From the NCBI GenBank assembly GCA_041572755.1, contig JBFFRY010000007.1, positions 31,125-95,124 of the forward strand: DNA of 64,000 bases. The letters are read 5' to 3'. The stretch is from JBFELU01 sp041572755 (GTDB lineage Bacteria > Actinomycetota > Acidimicrobiia > Spongiisociales > UBA11373). The notes below the pieces were generated by a model. It made no database searches and was not told where the DNA came from. It saw only the letters and a list, made by a program, of their open reading frames with translations. Shown here in pieces: positions 1 through 7,471 of this stretch. The translations under genes and the position numbers were made by a program. Each line of letters starts with the position of its first letter. The first letter of the stretch is position 1.

Positions 1-506
1 CAGTGGCCGTCCTCCGATCCACCGCACGGCCCGTTGAGCAGCGATTTGGCACACCGGGCGATGGGACAGATCCCGGCTGTGATCCCGAGGATGCACTCCC
101 CGCAGGCGGCGCAGCGTTCCTCCCACAGCCCCTGCTCGGAGGGCATGCCCAGGAACGAAGTGTCGAGGCCGGGCACCACCCAGGCGTCGGGGAAGCGCTC
201 CACCATCGCCTGGACCCCTATCCCGCACGCCAGGGACACCACGACGTCGGCGTCGAGGATCCCTTCTCGCTGCTCGTCGAGGAACTCCCATTCGCACTGT
301 CGCTGGATGTTGGTGTCGGTGATCGTCTTGGCAGCCCCGTCGAGCTTGGTCGACATGCGCAGCGAGGCGGCCAGGGTCTCCGCCTCCCGGGCGCCGCCGG
401 CGAAGCAGATGGTGACGCACGTGCCGCATCCCGCCACGAGCACCTTCTCCGCATCGCCGACGAGACCCTTGATCTCCTCCAGCGGTTTCTGCTCGGCGAT
501 GATCAT
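1..506 (-). CDS. metV: MetV-like zinc/Fe-S subunit of methylene-H4folate reductase (partial)
   Basis: The frame starts at ATG 504-506 behind a good GGAGG site and runs off the left edge, giving 168 visible codons. The visible protein has cysteines in AGCGTCVTIC near residue 30, CEWEF, CGIGVQ, CAACGEC and CPIARC, and ends with NGPCGG near the edge. This cysteine set and the GPCGG motif are typical of the MTHFR C-terminal domain family (MetV), the small partner of MetF in acetogens. It is the third gene of hdrA-mvhD-metV, and its ATG lies four bases downstream of the mvhD stop. In Moorella the same order hdrA-mvhD-metV-metF encodes a hexameric methylene-H4folate reductase complex (family knowledge). 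MetF would be expected just beyond the left edge. The identification rests on motifs read by eye. Confidence 0.8.
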   Translation of the reverse strand, partial: MIIAEQKPLEEIKGLVGDAEKVLVAGCGTCVTICFAGGAREAETLAASLRMSTKLDGAAKTITDTNIQRQCEWEFLDEQREGILDADVVVSLACGIGVQAMVERFPDAWVVPGLDTSFLGMPSEQGLWEERCAACGECILGITAGICPIARCAKSLLNGPCGGSEDGH

Positions 507-510
507 CGGC

Positions 511-939
511 TCACCCTCCTCCGCTCTCGGCGCCACGAAGTGGGTTGGGCCCCATCTCCGCAATCCGCTCGGTCATGTCGGTGGCGGCGGCGACGAACTC
601 CGCCGCCATGGCGGCCGACATGTTGAACATCTCGACCCGTTCCCGTTCCAAGCCGATCTCGGCGAGCAGGTCCTGCACGCGTGCGATCCTCTTCCTGGCC
701 TTCACATTACCTTCCAGGTAATGGCAATCACCGGGCAGTCACCCGGCCGCCATGACGCCGTCCACGCCCTCCTCGAAAGCGAGGAGCACGGTCAGCACAT
801 CGATGCGGCCGGTGCACGGCACCTCGACGACCTTCACCGCCGAGGGGTACTGCATGCGCAGGCCCCCGGCCAGATCGGCGGCCGCATAGGCACAGTGCTC
901 ACAGCAATAGGCCACGATGTTCAACTGGTCGTCGCTCAT
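511..939 (-). CDS. mvhD: MvhD-family electron-transfer subunit, probable selenoprotein (in-frame TGA as Sec67)
   Basis: Two short reading frames (66 codons from ATG 939, and codons 738-511) are in the same phase and are separated only by TGA at 739-741. Read through, they make one 142-residue protein matching the MvhD / hydrogenase Fe-S delta subunit family along its length: YCCEHCAYAAADLAG, RMQYP, VPCTGRIDVL, AFEEGVDG, then AAG-Sec-LPGDCHYLEGN and KARKR. MvhD homologs have Cys (sometimes Sec) exactly at the TGA position, and a SECIS-like hairpin follows it. MvhD carries a [2Fe-2S] cluster and passes electrons to HdrA. Its ATG overlaps the hdrA stop (ATGA) and metV follows within 5 bases. The alternatives are a nonsense mutation or a sequencing error (TGC or TGT to TGA), but intact flanking conservation and the hairpin favour selenocysteine. 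Confidence 0.85.
705..723 (-). promoter_or_regulatory. Candidate bacterial SECIS hairpin in mvhD
   Basis: On the minus strand a perfect 7-bp stem CATTACC/GGTAATG closes a 5-base loop TGGAA. The stem begins 15 bases after the TGA codon (739-741), which puts the loop 22 bases downstream. Bacterial SECIS elements sit inside the coding region just after UGA, with the apical loop roughly 16-37 bases away and a G among the first loop bases, and this hairpin satisfies both. GCC/GGC flanks could extend the stem across an internal loop. It was identified by eye and not scored by a SECIS program. Confidence 0.65.
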
Positions 940-3900
940 CGAGATGGCGCTCCTATCGAGTCCAGAGGTATGAAGCCTTCAGGGGCGTGACCGACCAGGG
1001 CGGCCACCTTGGCGGTGGCCTGGGAGTCGGTGTAGTGCATCAACTGGATGGCGTGGCCCGGGCACTCCGCCACGCAAACCCCGCACCCACGACAGATGGC
1101 GGCCTCGATGGTGGCCGCCCCGAGGATGCCACCGATGCCGGGCTGACTCGCATCGATCCGGGGCACGCCGAAGGGGCACACCCGCACGCAGGTCAGGCAT
1201 CCGGTGCACAACTCGTGGTCGACCACCGCAACCTGCCCACCGGCCAGCAGCGTGTCCTTGCTGAGAACCCGGGCGGCTCTGGCGGCCGCGGCCTGAGCCT
1301 GGATCATCGTCTCGTCCGACAGCTTCGGGTAGTGGGCCATCCCGGCCATGAACACCCCGGCGGAGGAGAAGTCGACCGGCCGCAGCTTGACGTGCGCCTC
1401 CAAGAAGAAGCCGTCGGCGTCGATGCTGCATTTGAAGAAGTTGGCCAGTTCGTCGCTGTCGTCGCGGGGCACGACCGGCATGCTCAGCACCACCAGATCG
1501 GGCTCGAGCTCCATGGCCCGATCGAGGATCGGATCTCGGGCCCGCACCTGCAGCGATCCGTTGGCTTCCACCACCGGCTTCTCGTCCGGGTCGTAGTGGA
1601 CGAAGAGCACGCCCTTGGACCGCGCCTCGGTGTAGGACCGCTCCTTGAACCCGTACACCCGAATGTCGCGATAGAGCACCACCACCTGGGCGTCGGGCTT
1701 GCGCTCCTTGAGCGCCAGGGCGTTCTTGAGCGCGATCGTGCAGCAGATGCGGCTGCAGTACTGCTCGGCCGGACCGACACATTGGATCATCACGACCGAA
1801 TCGGGGACGTCACCGGCTTCGAGGCGCTGCTCGAACTCCTGCTGGGTGACGATGCGGGGGTCGGTGCCGTAGCCGTACTCCGGCCCCCGGTACTCCCGGC
1901 CACCGGTGGCGAGGATCGTCACCCCGTGATCAATCGAGACGCGGGCGCCGTCGGCCTTCTCCACGGTGCTCGTGAAATTGCCCATGAACCCCGAGGAACC
2001 GACCACCCGGCTCCCGAGATGGATGTCGACCAGCGGGTTTCGCTCGACGCGGCCGGACAGTTCGGCGAGGAGATGCTGGGGCTGCTTGCCCTGGAACGGC
2101 ATCCGCACCCTGCCGAGGTTGCCGCCGAGCGTCTCCTCGCGTTCGACCAGGTCGACCGGGTAGCCCTGGTCGGCAAGAGAAGCTGCAGCGGTCATGCCGG
2201 CGACCCCGCCGCCCACGACCAGCGCCCGTTTCGTGACCGGGACCTCGAAGGTGTGTTGCGGTTCCAACAGGGCCGCCCGGGCCACGGCCATGCGCACCAG
2301 GTCCCGTGCCTTGGCGGTGGCGGCCTCGTTGTCGTCGGAGTGCACCCACGAGCACTGATTGCGGATGTTGGCCATCTCGAAGAGGTACGGATTGAGGCCG
2401 GCACTGCGCAGCATGTCACGGAAGAGCGGGCCGTGGGTCAGCGGGGTGCAACTGGCGACGACCACCCGGTTGAGCTGCTGCTCCTGGACCTGTTCGGCGA
2501 TGTGCTTCACGCTGTCCTGCGAGCAGGTGTAGAGGTTGGCCTCCGCATAGGCCACCCCGGGCAGATCCCCGGCGTATTCGGCCACGTCGGGGACATCCAG
2601 GTACCCGCCGATGTTCGACCCGCAGTGGCACACGAACACGCCGATCCGCAGGGCCTCATCGGTGATGTCCCGTTCGTCCGGGAAGCTGGGGTCGGTGGTG
2701 AGAGAGAAGCGAGATTCGCCGAGTCGGGTGGCGGCGGCGGCCGCCGCCCCGCTCGCCTCGATGACCGACTCGGGGATGTCCTTGGGCTCCCGGAAGGGCC
2801 CGACGGCGTAGATGCCGGGCTTGCTGCTCTCGAGCGGGTTGAACTGGGCGGTGTGGCAGAAGCCGTACTCGTCGAGCTCGATGCCGAGGCGGGTGCCGAG
2901 CTCCTTCACCGAATCGGAGATCTCCATGCCGACCGACAGCACCACCAGGTCGAAGGGCTCCTCGTGGAGCCGGCCGGCCTCGTCGTTGTAGCGGACCAAC
3001 AGATCCTTGGTCGCCGGATCCTCCCGCAGTCCGCTGATCCGGCACCGGGTGTACTCCACGCCGTAGCGATCCCGGGCCCGCTCGAAATAGCTCCAGTAGC
3101 CCTTGGAGAACGCCCGCATGTCCATCATGAACACCTGGATGTCGAGGTCGGGCTCGTGCTCCTTGGCCATGATCGCTTCCTTGGTGGCATACATGCAGCA
3201 CACCGCCGAGCAGTAGTCCCGGGTCTGGTCGCGTGACCCGATGCACTGGAGGAAGGCGACCCGTTTCGGCTTCTCATGATCGGACGGCCGGACGACGTGG
3301 CCGGTGGTCGGTCCCGAGGCCGACAGCAGGCGTTCGAACTGCAGAGCCGTGATCACGTTGGGGTAGCGACCGAGCCCGTACTCCTCGGCGAGCTCGGCCT
3401 TGTAGATCTGGTAGCCGGGAGCCAGGATCACCGCACCGACATCGATCTCGGAGACCGTGGCGATCATGTCGTGGTCGACGGCGTTGACCCCGCAGGCAAA
3501 GGCACAGCTCATGCACTCCGAGCACACTCCGCAGGCCAGGCATCGGGAGGCTTCGGCCCGGGCCGATTCGTCGTCGTAGCCCCGCTCGATCTCGGCAAAT
3601 GAGTGAATCCTCTCGAGCACCGGCAACTCGGGGAGCGGCACCCGGGGGCGGCGCTCGATGCGGCCCGAGGCCACTCGCCGCGCCAGCTCCTCGTCGGTGG
3701 GTCGCGCCACCGGGACTTCGGGTGGCGGTGGCGGCTCGAGATCCTCCCCCTGCAGGTAGCGGATGAGTGAGGCCGCCGCCTTGTGGCCGCTGTCGACGGC
3801 TTCGATGACGAACGAAGTGCCGGAGACGCTGTCTCCGGCGGCGAACACCCCTGGGCGGCTGGCGGCCAGGGTGTGAGGATCGATGGAGATCGTGTTCTGC

Positions 3901-5450
3901 CTGGTGACACCGACCCCGGCATCGTCGGGGATGAACGCCAGGCCCGCTCGCTGACCCACCGAGAAGATCACCGTGTCGCACTCGAGCACGTGCAGGGAGT
4001 CGTCCACCGTGGTGACCGAGAGGCGTCCGTCGTCCCCGAAGCTGAAGGAGGCGACTCGCCGGCACTCCACGGCGGTCACGTTGCCCTCGTCATCGCTCAG
4101 GATCTGCTCGAACGTCCTCCCGGGGTGGACGGTGATCCCCTCGGCCTCGGCGGCTTCGATCTCCCAGGGGTGGGCCGGCATCTCGTCGCGGCCCTCCAGG
4201 CAGGCCATGTGGACGTCGCGACCCAGCCGCACCGCACTGCGGGCCACGTCGATCGCCACGTTGCCGCCACCGAGCACCAGCACCTTCTCACCGAGAGGCG
4301 GCACGTCGGCATCGGCCTCGTCGTCGTAGTGGCCCAGCCGCATGTCCCGCAGGAATCGGGTGTTGATGAGAACCCCGGGGAGGTCGGCACCGGGGATGGG
4401 GAGGCGGATGCCTTCGTGAGCGCCGACGGCGATGAGGATCGCGTCGTGCCCCGCTTCGAAGAGGTCATCGAGGTTGTCGACGGTGTGATTCAGTTCGAGC
4501 CGAACACCCAGGTCGACGATGTCCCGGACTTCACGTTCCACGACCTCGCTGGGCAGCCGAAACTCGGGCACGCCGAGGCGGAGCATGCCGCCGGCCACCG
4601 GCATCGATTCGTACACCGTGACCGCATAGCCGGCCATGGCGAGGTCCTGAGCGGCGGTGAGGCCACACGGCCCGGCTCCGATGATGGCGATGCTCTCGTC
4701 GTGGATGCGGGGCACCGGCTCGACCGGTCGGCGGGGCTCGGCGTAGACCTTGTCGGTGACGAAGCGCTTCAGCGCCCGAATGTTGATCGGCTCGTCGACC
4801 CGCCCCCGGGTGCAGGCGATCTCGCAGCGGTGGTTGCAGATCCGCCCGCAGATGCCGGGGAAGGGGTTGTCGAGCTTGATGACCCGCATGGCGTCGTCGT
4901 AGCGGCCCTCGCCGATGAGCGCGATGTAGCCCTGGGCCCGCTGCCCGGCCGGGCAGGCATCCCGGCATGGGGCCACGCCGAGCTTCTCGATGGCGAAAGC
5001 GTTGGGTACCGCCTGCGGATACAGCTTGAAGGCGGCCCGCCGGTGAGCGAGGCCCTCGTTGAACTCGTCGGGGATCACGATCGGGCAGACGGTGGCGCAA
5101 TCGCCGCAGGCGATGCAGACGTCGGTGTCGATGTAGCGGGGGTGGTGCTTCACCTCGACGGTGTAGTTGCCGACCTCGCCGACGATGTCGAGGACCTCGC
5201 TGTCGGTGAGCAGCTCGATGTTGGGGTGGCGGCCGGTCTCCACCAGCTTGGGGGAGATCGTGCACATGGCACAGTCGTTGGTGGGGAAGGTCTTGTCGAG
5301 CTGGGCCATCTTTCCGCCGATGGCCGACTGCGACTCGACCAGATAGACCTTGAAGCCCTGATCGGCGAGATCGAGAGACGCCTGCATGCCGGCGATGCCC
5401 CCGCCGACCACCATCACGGCGCCGGTCGGTTCGCCGTTCATCGACCCCAT
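936..5450 (-). CDS. hdrA: Giant HdrA-GltD-HdrA fusion, flavin-based electron-transfer subunit
   Basis: About 1,504 residues, against roughly 650 for an ordinary HdrA. Domain order: HdrA FAD motif VVGGGIAGMQASLDLADQG with NDCAMC; ferredoxin cysteines CIACGDCATVC; an inserted GltD-like module with CRDACPAGQ and CGRICNHRCEIAC, FAD motif IIGAGPCGLTAAQDLA and NAD(P)-type motif VLGGGNVAIDVARSA; cysteine-rich CLACGVCSECMSC; the rest of the first HdrA; then a second HdrA with VCHCGSNIGG, VVGGGVAGMTAAASLADQG and a C-terminal two-cluster ferredoxin (CTGCLTCVRVCP, CRGCGVCVAECP). HdrA is the FAD subunit where electron bifurcation occurs. The GltD insert would give this protein its own pyridine nucleotide site (inference). 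It precedes mvhD and metV, so a role in methylene-H4folate reduction is likely. hdrB and hdrC are absent; ilvD lies upstream. ATG 5450 was chosen; ATG 5441 and 5468 are alternatives, and the frame is open to 5522. Confidence 0.85.
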   Translation of the reverse strand: MGSMNGEPTGAVMVVGGGIAGMQASLDLADQGFKVYLVESQSAIGGKMAQLDKTFPTNDCAMCTISPKLVETGRHPNIELLTDSEVLDIVGEVGNYTVEVKHHPRYIDTDVCIACGDCATVCPIVIPDEFNEGLAHRRAAFKLYPQAVPNAFAIEKLGVAPCRDACPAGQRAQGYIALIGEGRYDDAMRVIKLDNPFPGICGRICNHRCEIACTRGRVDEPINIRALKRFVTDKVYAEPRRPVEPVPRIHDESIAIIGAGPCGLTAAQDLAMAGYAVTVYESMPVAGGMLRLGVPEFRLPSEVVEREVRDIVDLGVRLELNHTVDNLDDLFEAGHDAILIAVGAHEGIRLPIPGADLPGVLINTRFLRDMRLGHYDDEADADVPPLGEKVLVLGGGNVAIDVARSAVRLGRDVHMACLEGRDEMPAHPWEIEAAEAEGITVHPGRTFEQILSDDEGNVTAVECRRVASFSFGDDGRLSVTTVDDSLHVLECDTVIFSVGQRAGLAFIPDDAGVGVTRQNTISIDPHTLAASRPGVFAAGDSVSGTSFVIEAVDSGHKAAASLIRYLQGEDLEPPPPPEVPVARPTDEELARRVASGRIERRPRVPLPELPVLERIHSFAEIERGYDDESARAEASRCLACGVCSECMSCAFACGVNAVDHDMIATVSEIDVGAVILAPGYQIYKAELAEEYGLGRYPNVITALQFERLLSASGPTTGHVVRPSDHEKPKRVAFLQCIGSRDQTRDYCSAVCCMYATKEAIMAKEHEPDLDIQVFMMDMRAFSKGYWSYFERARDRYGVEYTRCRISGLREDPATKDLLVRYNDEAGRLHEEPFDLVVLSVGMEISDSVKELGTRLGIELDEYGFCHTAQFNPLESSKPGIYAVGPFREPKDIPESVIEASGAAAAAATRLGESRFSLTTDPSFPDERDITDEALRIGVFVCHCGSNIGGYLDVPDVAEYAGDLPGVAYAEANLYTCSQDSVKHIAEQVQEQQLNRVVVASCTPLTHGPLFRDMLRSAGLNPYLFEMANIRNQCSWVHSDDNEAATAKARDLVRMAVARAALLEPQHTFEVPVTKRALVVGGGVAGMTAAASLADQGYPVDLVEREETLGGNLGRVRMPFQGKQPQHLLAELSGRVERNPLVDIHLGSRVVGSSGFMGNFTSTVEKADGARVSIDHGVTILATGGREYRGPEYGYGTDPRIVTQQEFEQRLEAGDVPDSVVMIQCVGPAEQYCSRICCTIALKNALALKERKPDAQVVVLYRDIRVYGFKERSYTEARSKGVLFVHYDPDEKPVVEANGSLQVRARDPILDRAMELEPDLVVLSMPVVPRDDSDELANFFKCSIDADGFFLEAHVKLRPVDFSSAGVFMAGMAHYPKLSDETMIQAQAAAARAARVLSKDTLLAGGQVAVVDHELCTGCLTCVRVCPFGVPRIDASQPGIGGILGAATIEAAICRGCGVCVAECPGHAIQLMHYTDSQATAKVAALVGHAPEGFIPLDSIGAPSR

Positions 5451-5567
5451 GTGCCGGAAACCATCCATCCCCCTCGGTTGATCTCGGGGATATTGTCGCC
5501 CGGAACGACCACTCCCCCCCACGGGCTTTCGGCCCTATTGGGACCGCCGTCCGGCGGCGAATCGGGT
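5451..5567. other. Spacer between ilvD and hdrA
   Basis: This 117-base gap separates two minus-strand genes. It holds a short GC-rich inverted repeat CCGCC/GGCGG at 5544-5557 with a 4-base loop, possibly an ilvD terminator but without a T tract. An AT-containing CAATAT box lies near 5486-5491 and could serve as a -10 for hdrA. Neither is strong. Confidence 0.3.
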
Positions 5568-7229
5568 CTAGCGGGTCACCGCACCGTGTTCGGCCGAGCC
5601 GACCAGCCTGGCGTACTTCGCCAGGGCACCGGTGGGGTAGCGGGGCGGAGGCGGCTCCCATCCGGCCCGGCGTCGCTGCAGAGTCGCTTCGTCGACGAGC
5701 AGGTCGACGCGACGCTGCGGGATGTCGATGCGGATGGGGTCACCGTCCTCGATCAGGGCCATCGATGCTCCGTCGGCGGCCTCCGGCGCCACGTGGCCGA
5801 TGCACAACCCGGTGGTGCCTCCGGAGAACCGGCCGTCGGTGATGAGCGCCACCGAGCCGCCGAGACCCGAACCCCGGATGGCGGCGGTGATCGCCAGCAT
5901 CTCCCGCATCCCCGGGCCGCCCCGGGGTCCCTCGTAGCGGATGACCACCACATCCCCGGCGGCGAGGTCGCCGCGATGCAGGGCCTCCAAGGCCCCCTGC
6001 TCGGCATCGAAGACCCGGGCGGGGCCCTCGAAGAGGGTTTCGGAGAGTCCGGCGATCTTCACGACGGCCCCGTTGGGGGCGAGCGATCCCCGCAGGATGG
6101 CGATGCCCCCTTCGGGTGCCAGCGGATCATCCAGGGAGTGGACCACGTCCTGGCCGGCGGTGAAGGAGGCTCCCTCTAGGTTCTCGGCCATCGTCTTTCC
6201 GGTCACCGTCGGCACGTCGCCGTGGATTCGGCCGTCGTCGAGGAGGGCCCGCAGAACCGCCGGCACGCCACCGGCCTTGTGGAGGTCCACCATGTGATAG
6301 CGGCCGTAGGGGCTCATGTCGCCCAGGTGGGGGGTTCGACGGGCGATGCGGTCGAAGTCCTCCAGGCCCAGCTCGACCTCGGCCTCCCGAGCGATGGCGA
6401 GCAGGTGGAGGACACCGTTGGTGGATCCGCCCAGCGCCATCAGCAGGGTGATGGCGTTCTCGAAGGCCTCCCTGGTGAGGATCTGCCGGGGCCGAGTTCC
6501 CGTTTCGAGGAGGCCCATCACAGCCTCGCCGGAACGGACGGCGAACTCGTCGAGAGCCGGATCGGCAGCCGGCACCGCGGCGCTGCCGGGCAGCGACATC
6601 CCCAGCGCCTCACCGATCGAGGCCATGGTGTTGGCGGTGAACATCCCGGCGCAAGAACCCACCCCGGGGCAGGCCATCCGCTCCAGTTCGAGGAGCTCCC
6701 GCTCGGTCATGTTCCCCTGGGATGCGGCACCAATCCCTTCGAAGACGTCCACGATCGAAACGTCGCGCCCTCGCCATCGGCCCGGCAGGCTGGAGCCCCC
6801 GTACAGGAAGACCGAAGGGAGGTCGGTTCTGGCGGCCGCCATCAGCATGCCCGGCAGCGACTTGTCGCAACCGGCGATGGTGACCATGGCGTCGAACCGC
6901 TCGGCATGCATGACCAGCTCCACCGAATCCGCGATGACCTCGCGGGACACGAGGGAGGCCCGCATCCCTTCGTGACCCATCGAGATCCCATCGGAGACGG
7001 CGATCGTGGTGAACTCGAGACCGACGCCGCCGGCGGCGCTGACGCCGGTCTTGGCGGCCTTGGCCAGCCGGGGCCCGCTGACGTTGCACGGGGTGACCTC
7101 GTTGCCGGCCGAGACCACGCCCACTTGGGGCTTCTGGAAGTCGTCGTCGTCGAGGCCCACGGCCCGCAGCATCGCCCGTGCGCCGGCCGCCCGGGGCCAT
7201 CTCGTGACGTCGTCGGAATGGATCTTCAT
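5568..7229 (-). CDS. ilvD: Dihydroxy-acid dehydratase
   Basis: This 553-residue protein has the full length of IlvD/Edd dehydratases. It catalyses dehydration of dihydroxy-isovalerate and dihydroxy-methylvalerate to 2-keto acids, the third common step of valine and isoleucine synthesis. Cluster-binding motifs are visible: TPCN near residue 50, GCDKSLPGM near 120 and CPGVGSCAGMFTANTM near 190. The start is ATG 7229 with AGGA eight bases upstream. It is divergent from the ilvB-leu operon, and the intergenic region carries the ilvB promoter. No leader peptide is evident on the ilvD side. Confidence is high because the whole family pattern is intact. Confidence 0.95.
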   Translation of the reverse strand: MKIHSDDVTRWPRAAGARAMLRAVGLDDDDFQKPQVGVVSAGNEVTPCNVSGPRLAKAAKTGVSAAGGVGLEFTTIAVSDGISMGHEGMRASLVSREVIADSVELVMHAERFDAMVTIAGCDKSLPGMLMAAARTDLPSVFLYGGSSLPGRWRGRDVSIVDVFEGIGAASQGNMTERELLELERMACPGVGSCAGMFTANTMASIGEALGMSLPGSAAVPAADPALDEFAVRSGEAVMGLLETGTRPRQILTREAFENAITLLMALGGSTNGVLHLLAIAREAEVELGLEDFDRIARRTPHLGDMSPYGRYHMVDLHKAGGVPAVLRALLDDGRIHGDVPTVTGKTMAENLEGASFTAGQDVVHSLDDPLAPEGGIAILRGSLAPNGAVVKIAGLSETLFEGPARVFDAEQGALEALHRGDLAAGDVVVIRYEGPRGGPGMREMLAITAAIRGSGLGGSVALITDGRFSGGTTGLCIGHVAPEAADGASMALIEDGDPIRIDIPQRRVDLLVDEATLQRRRAGWEPPPPRYPTGALAKYARLVGSAEHGAVTR

Positions 7230-7304
7230 CCGGGCATCCTACGTGGCCGTCCCGCCACGCGATCGGCGAGATCGCTCAAGGGGCGGGGCACCGGGCGCCG
7301 ATGG

Positions 7305-7333
7305 TTGACAACCTGCGGCACCCCCGCCATACT
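7305..7333 (+). promoter_or_regulatory. Sigma-70-type promoter of the ilv-leu operon
   Basis: A perfect TTGACA at 7305-7310 and CATACT at 7328-7333 are separated by exactly 17 bases. Transcription would start near 7340, only about five bases before the leader-peptide ATG at 7346. It is the best consensus promoter I noticed in the window and sits between divergent ilvD and ilvB. Confidence 0.75.
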
Positions 7334-7345
7334 GCCGCTCCACAC

Positions 7346-7387
7346 ATGAGCCCGTTCAACGCGACCCTGGTAATTATTCTCGTGTAG
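7346..7387 (+). CDS. ilvB operon leader peptide (13 aa, attenuation)
   Basis: The small frame encodes MSPFNATLVIILV followed by TAG. Six of its last six residues are branched-chain amino acids (L-V-I-I-L-V), the hallmark of a transcription-attenuation leader. It lies between a strong promoter and a terminator preceding ilvB. The stop codon touches the 5' arm of hairpin GCGCACG (7387-7393)/CGTGCGC (7408-7414), so ribosome stalling on the Leu/Val/Ile codons would affect how the downstream RNA folds. It is almost leaderless, with no Shine-Dalgarno site. Regulation by Leu/Val/Ile-tRNA charging is inferred from the known mechanism of actinobacterial and enteric ilv leaders. Confidence 0.85.
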   Translation: MSPFNATLVIILV

Positions 7388-7416
7388 CGCACGTGCCACA
7401 TAACGCGCGTGCGCAA

Positions 7417-7445
7417 CCCTCCAGCCCCCGGCCGGAGGGTTTTTT
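7417..7445 (+). terminator. Attenuator terminator upstream of ilvB
   Basis: A stem CCCTCC (7417-7422) / GGAGGG (7434-7439) is followed directly by six T residues (7440-7445), an intrinsic terminator. It lies after the leader peptide and 26 bases before the ilvB start. The hairpin at 7387-7414 immediately upstream is the likely leader/pause stem. I could not fix the exact antiterminator pairing by eye. Confidence 0.8.
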
Positions 7446-7471
7446 CATCCCCGGACCCAACGGAGAAGAAG

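Noticed and set aside
739..741. TGA in mvhD as a pseudogene mutation
   Set aside because: Both sides are conserved, the residue is the known Cys/Sec position and a SECIS-like hairpin follows; a selenoprotein is the better reading, though sequencing error is not excluded.
3..990. Plus-strand open frames covering the left edge
   Set aside because: They lie antisense to metV and mvhD, which have clear motifs and ribosome sites; their translations are GC-skewed Arg/Gly/His-rich text typical of shadow frames.
987..3236. 749-codon plus-strand frame antisense to hdrA
   Set aside because: HdrA family motifs are intact on the other strand, and the antisense translation has no recognisable domain.
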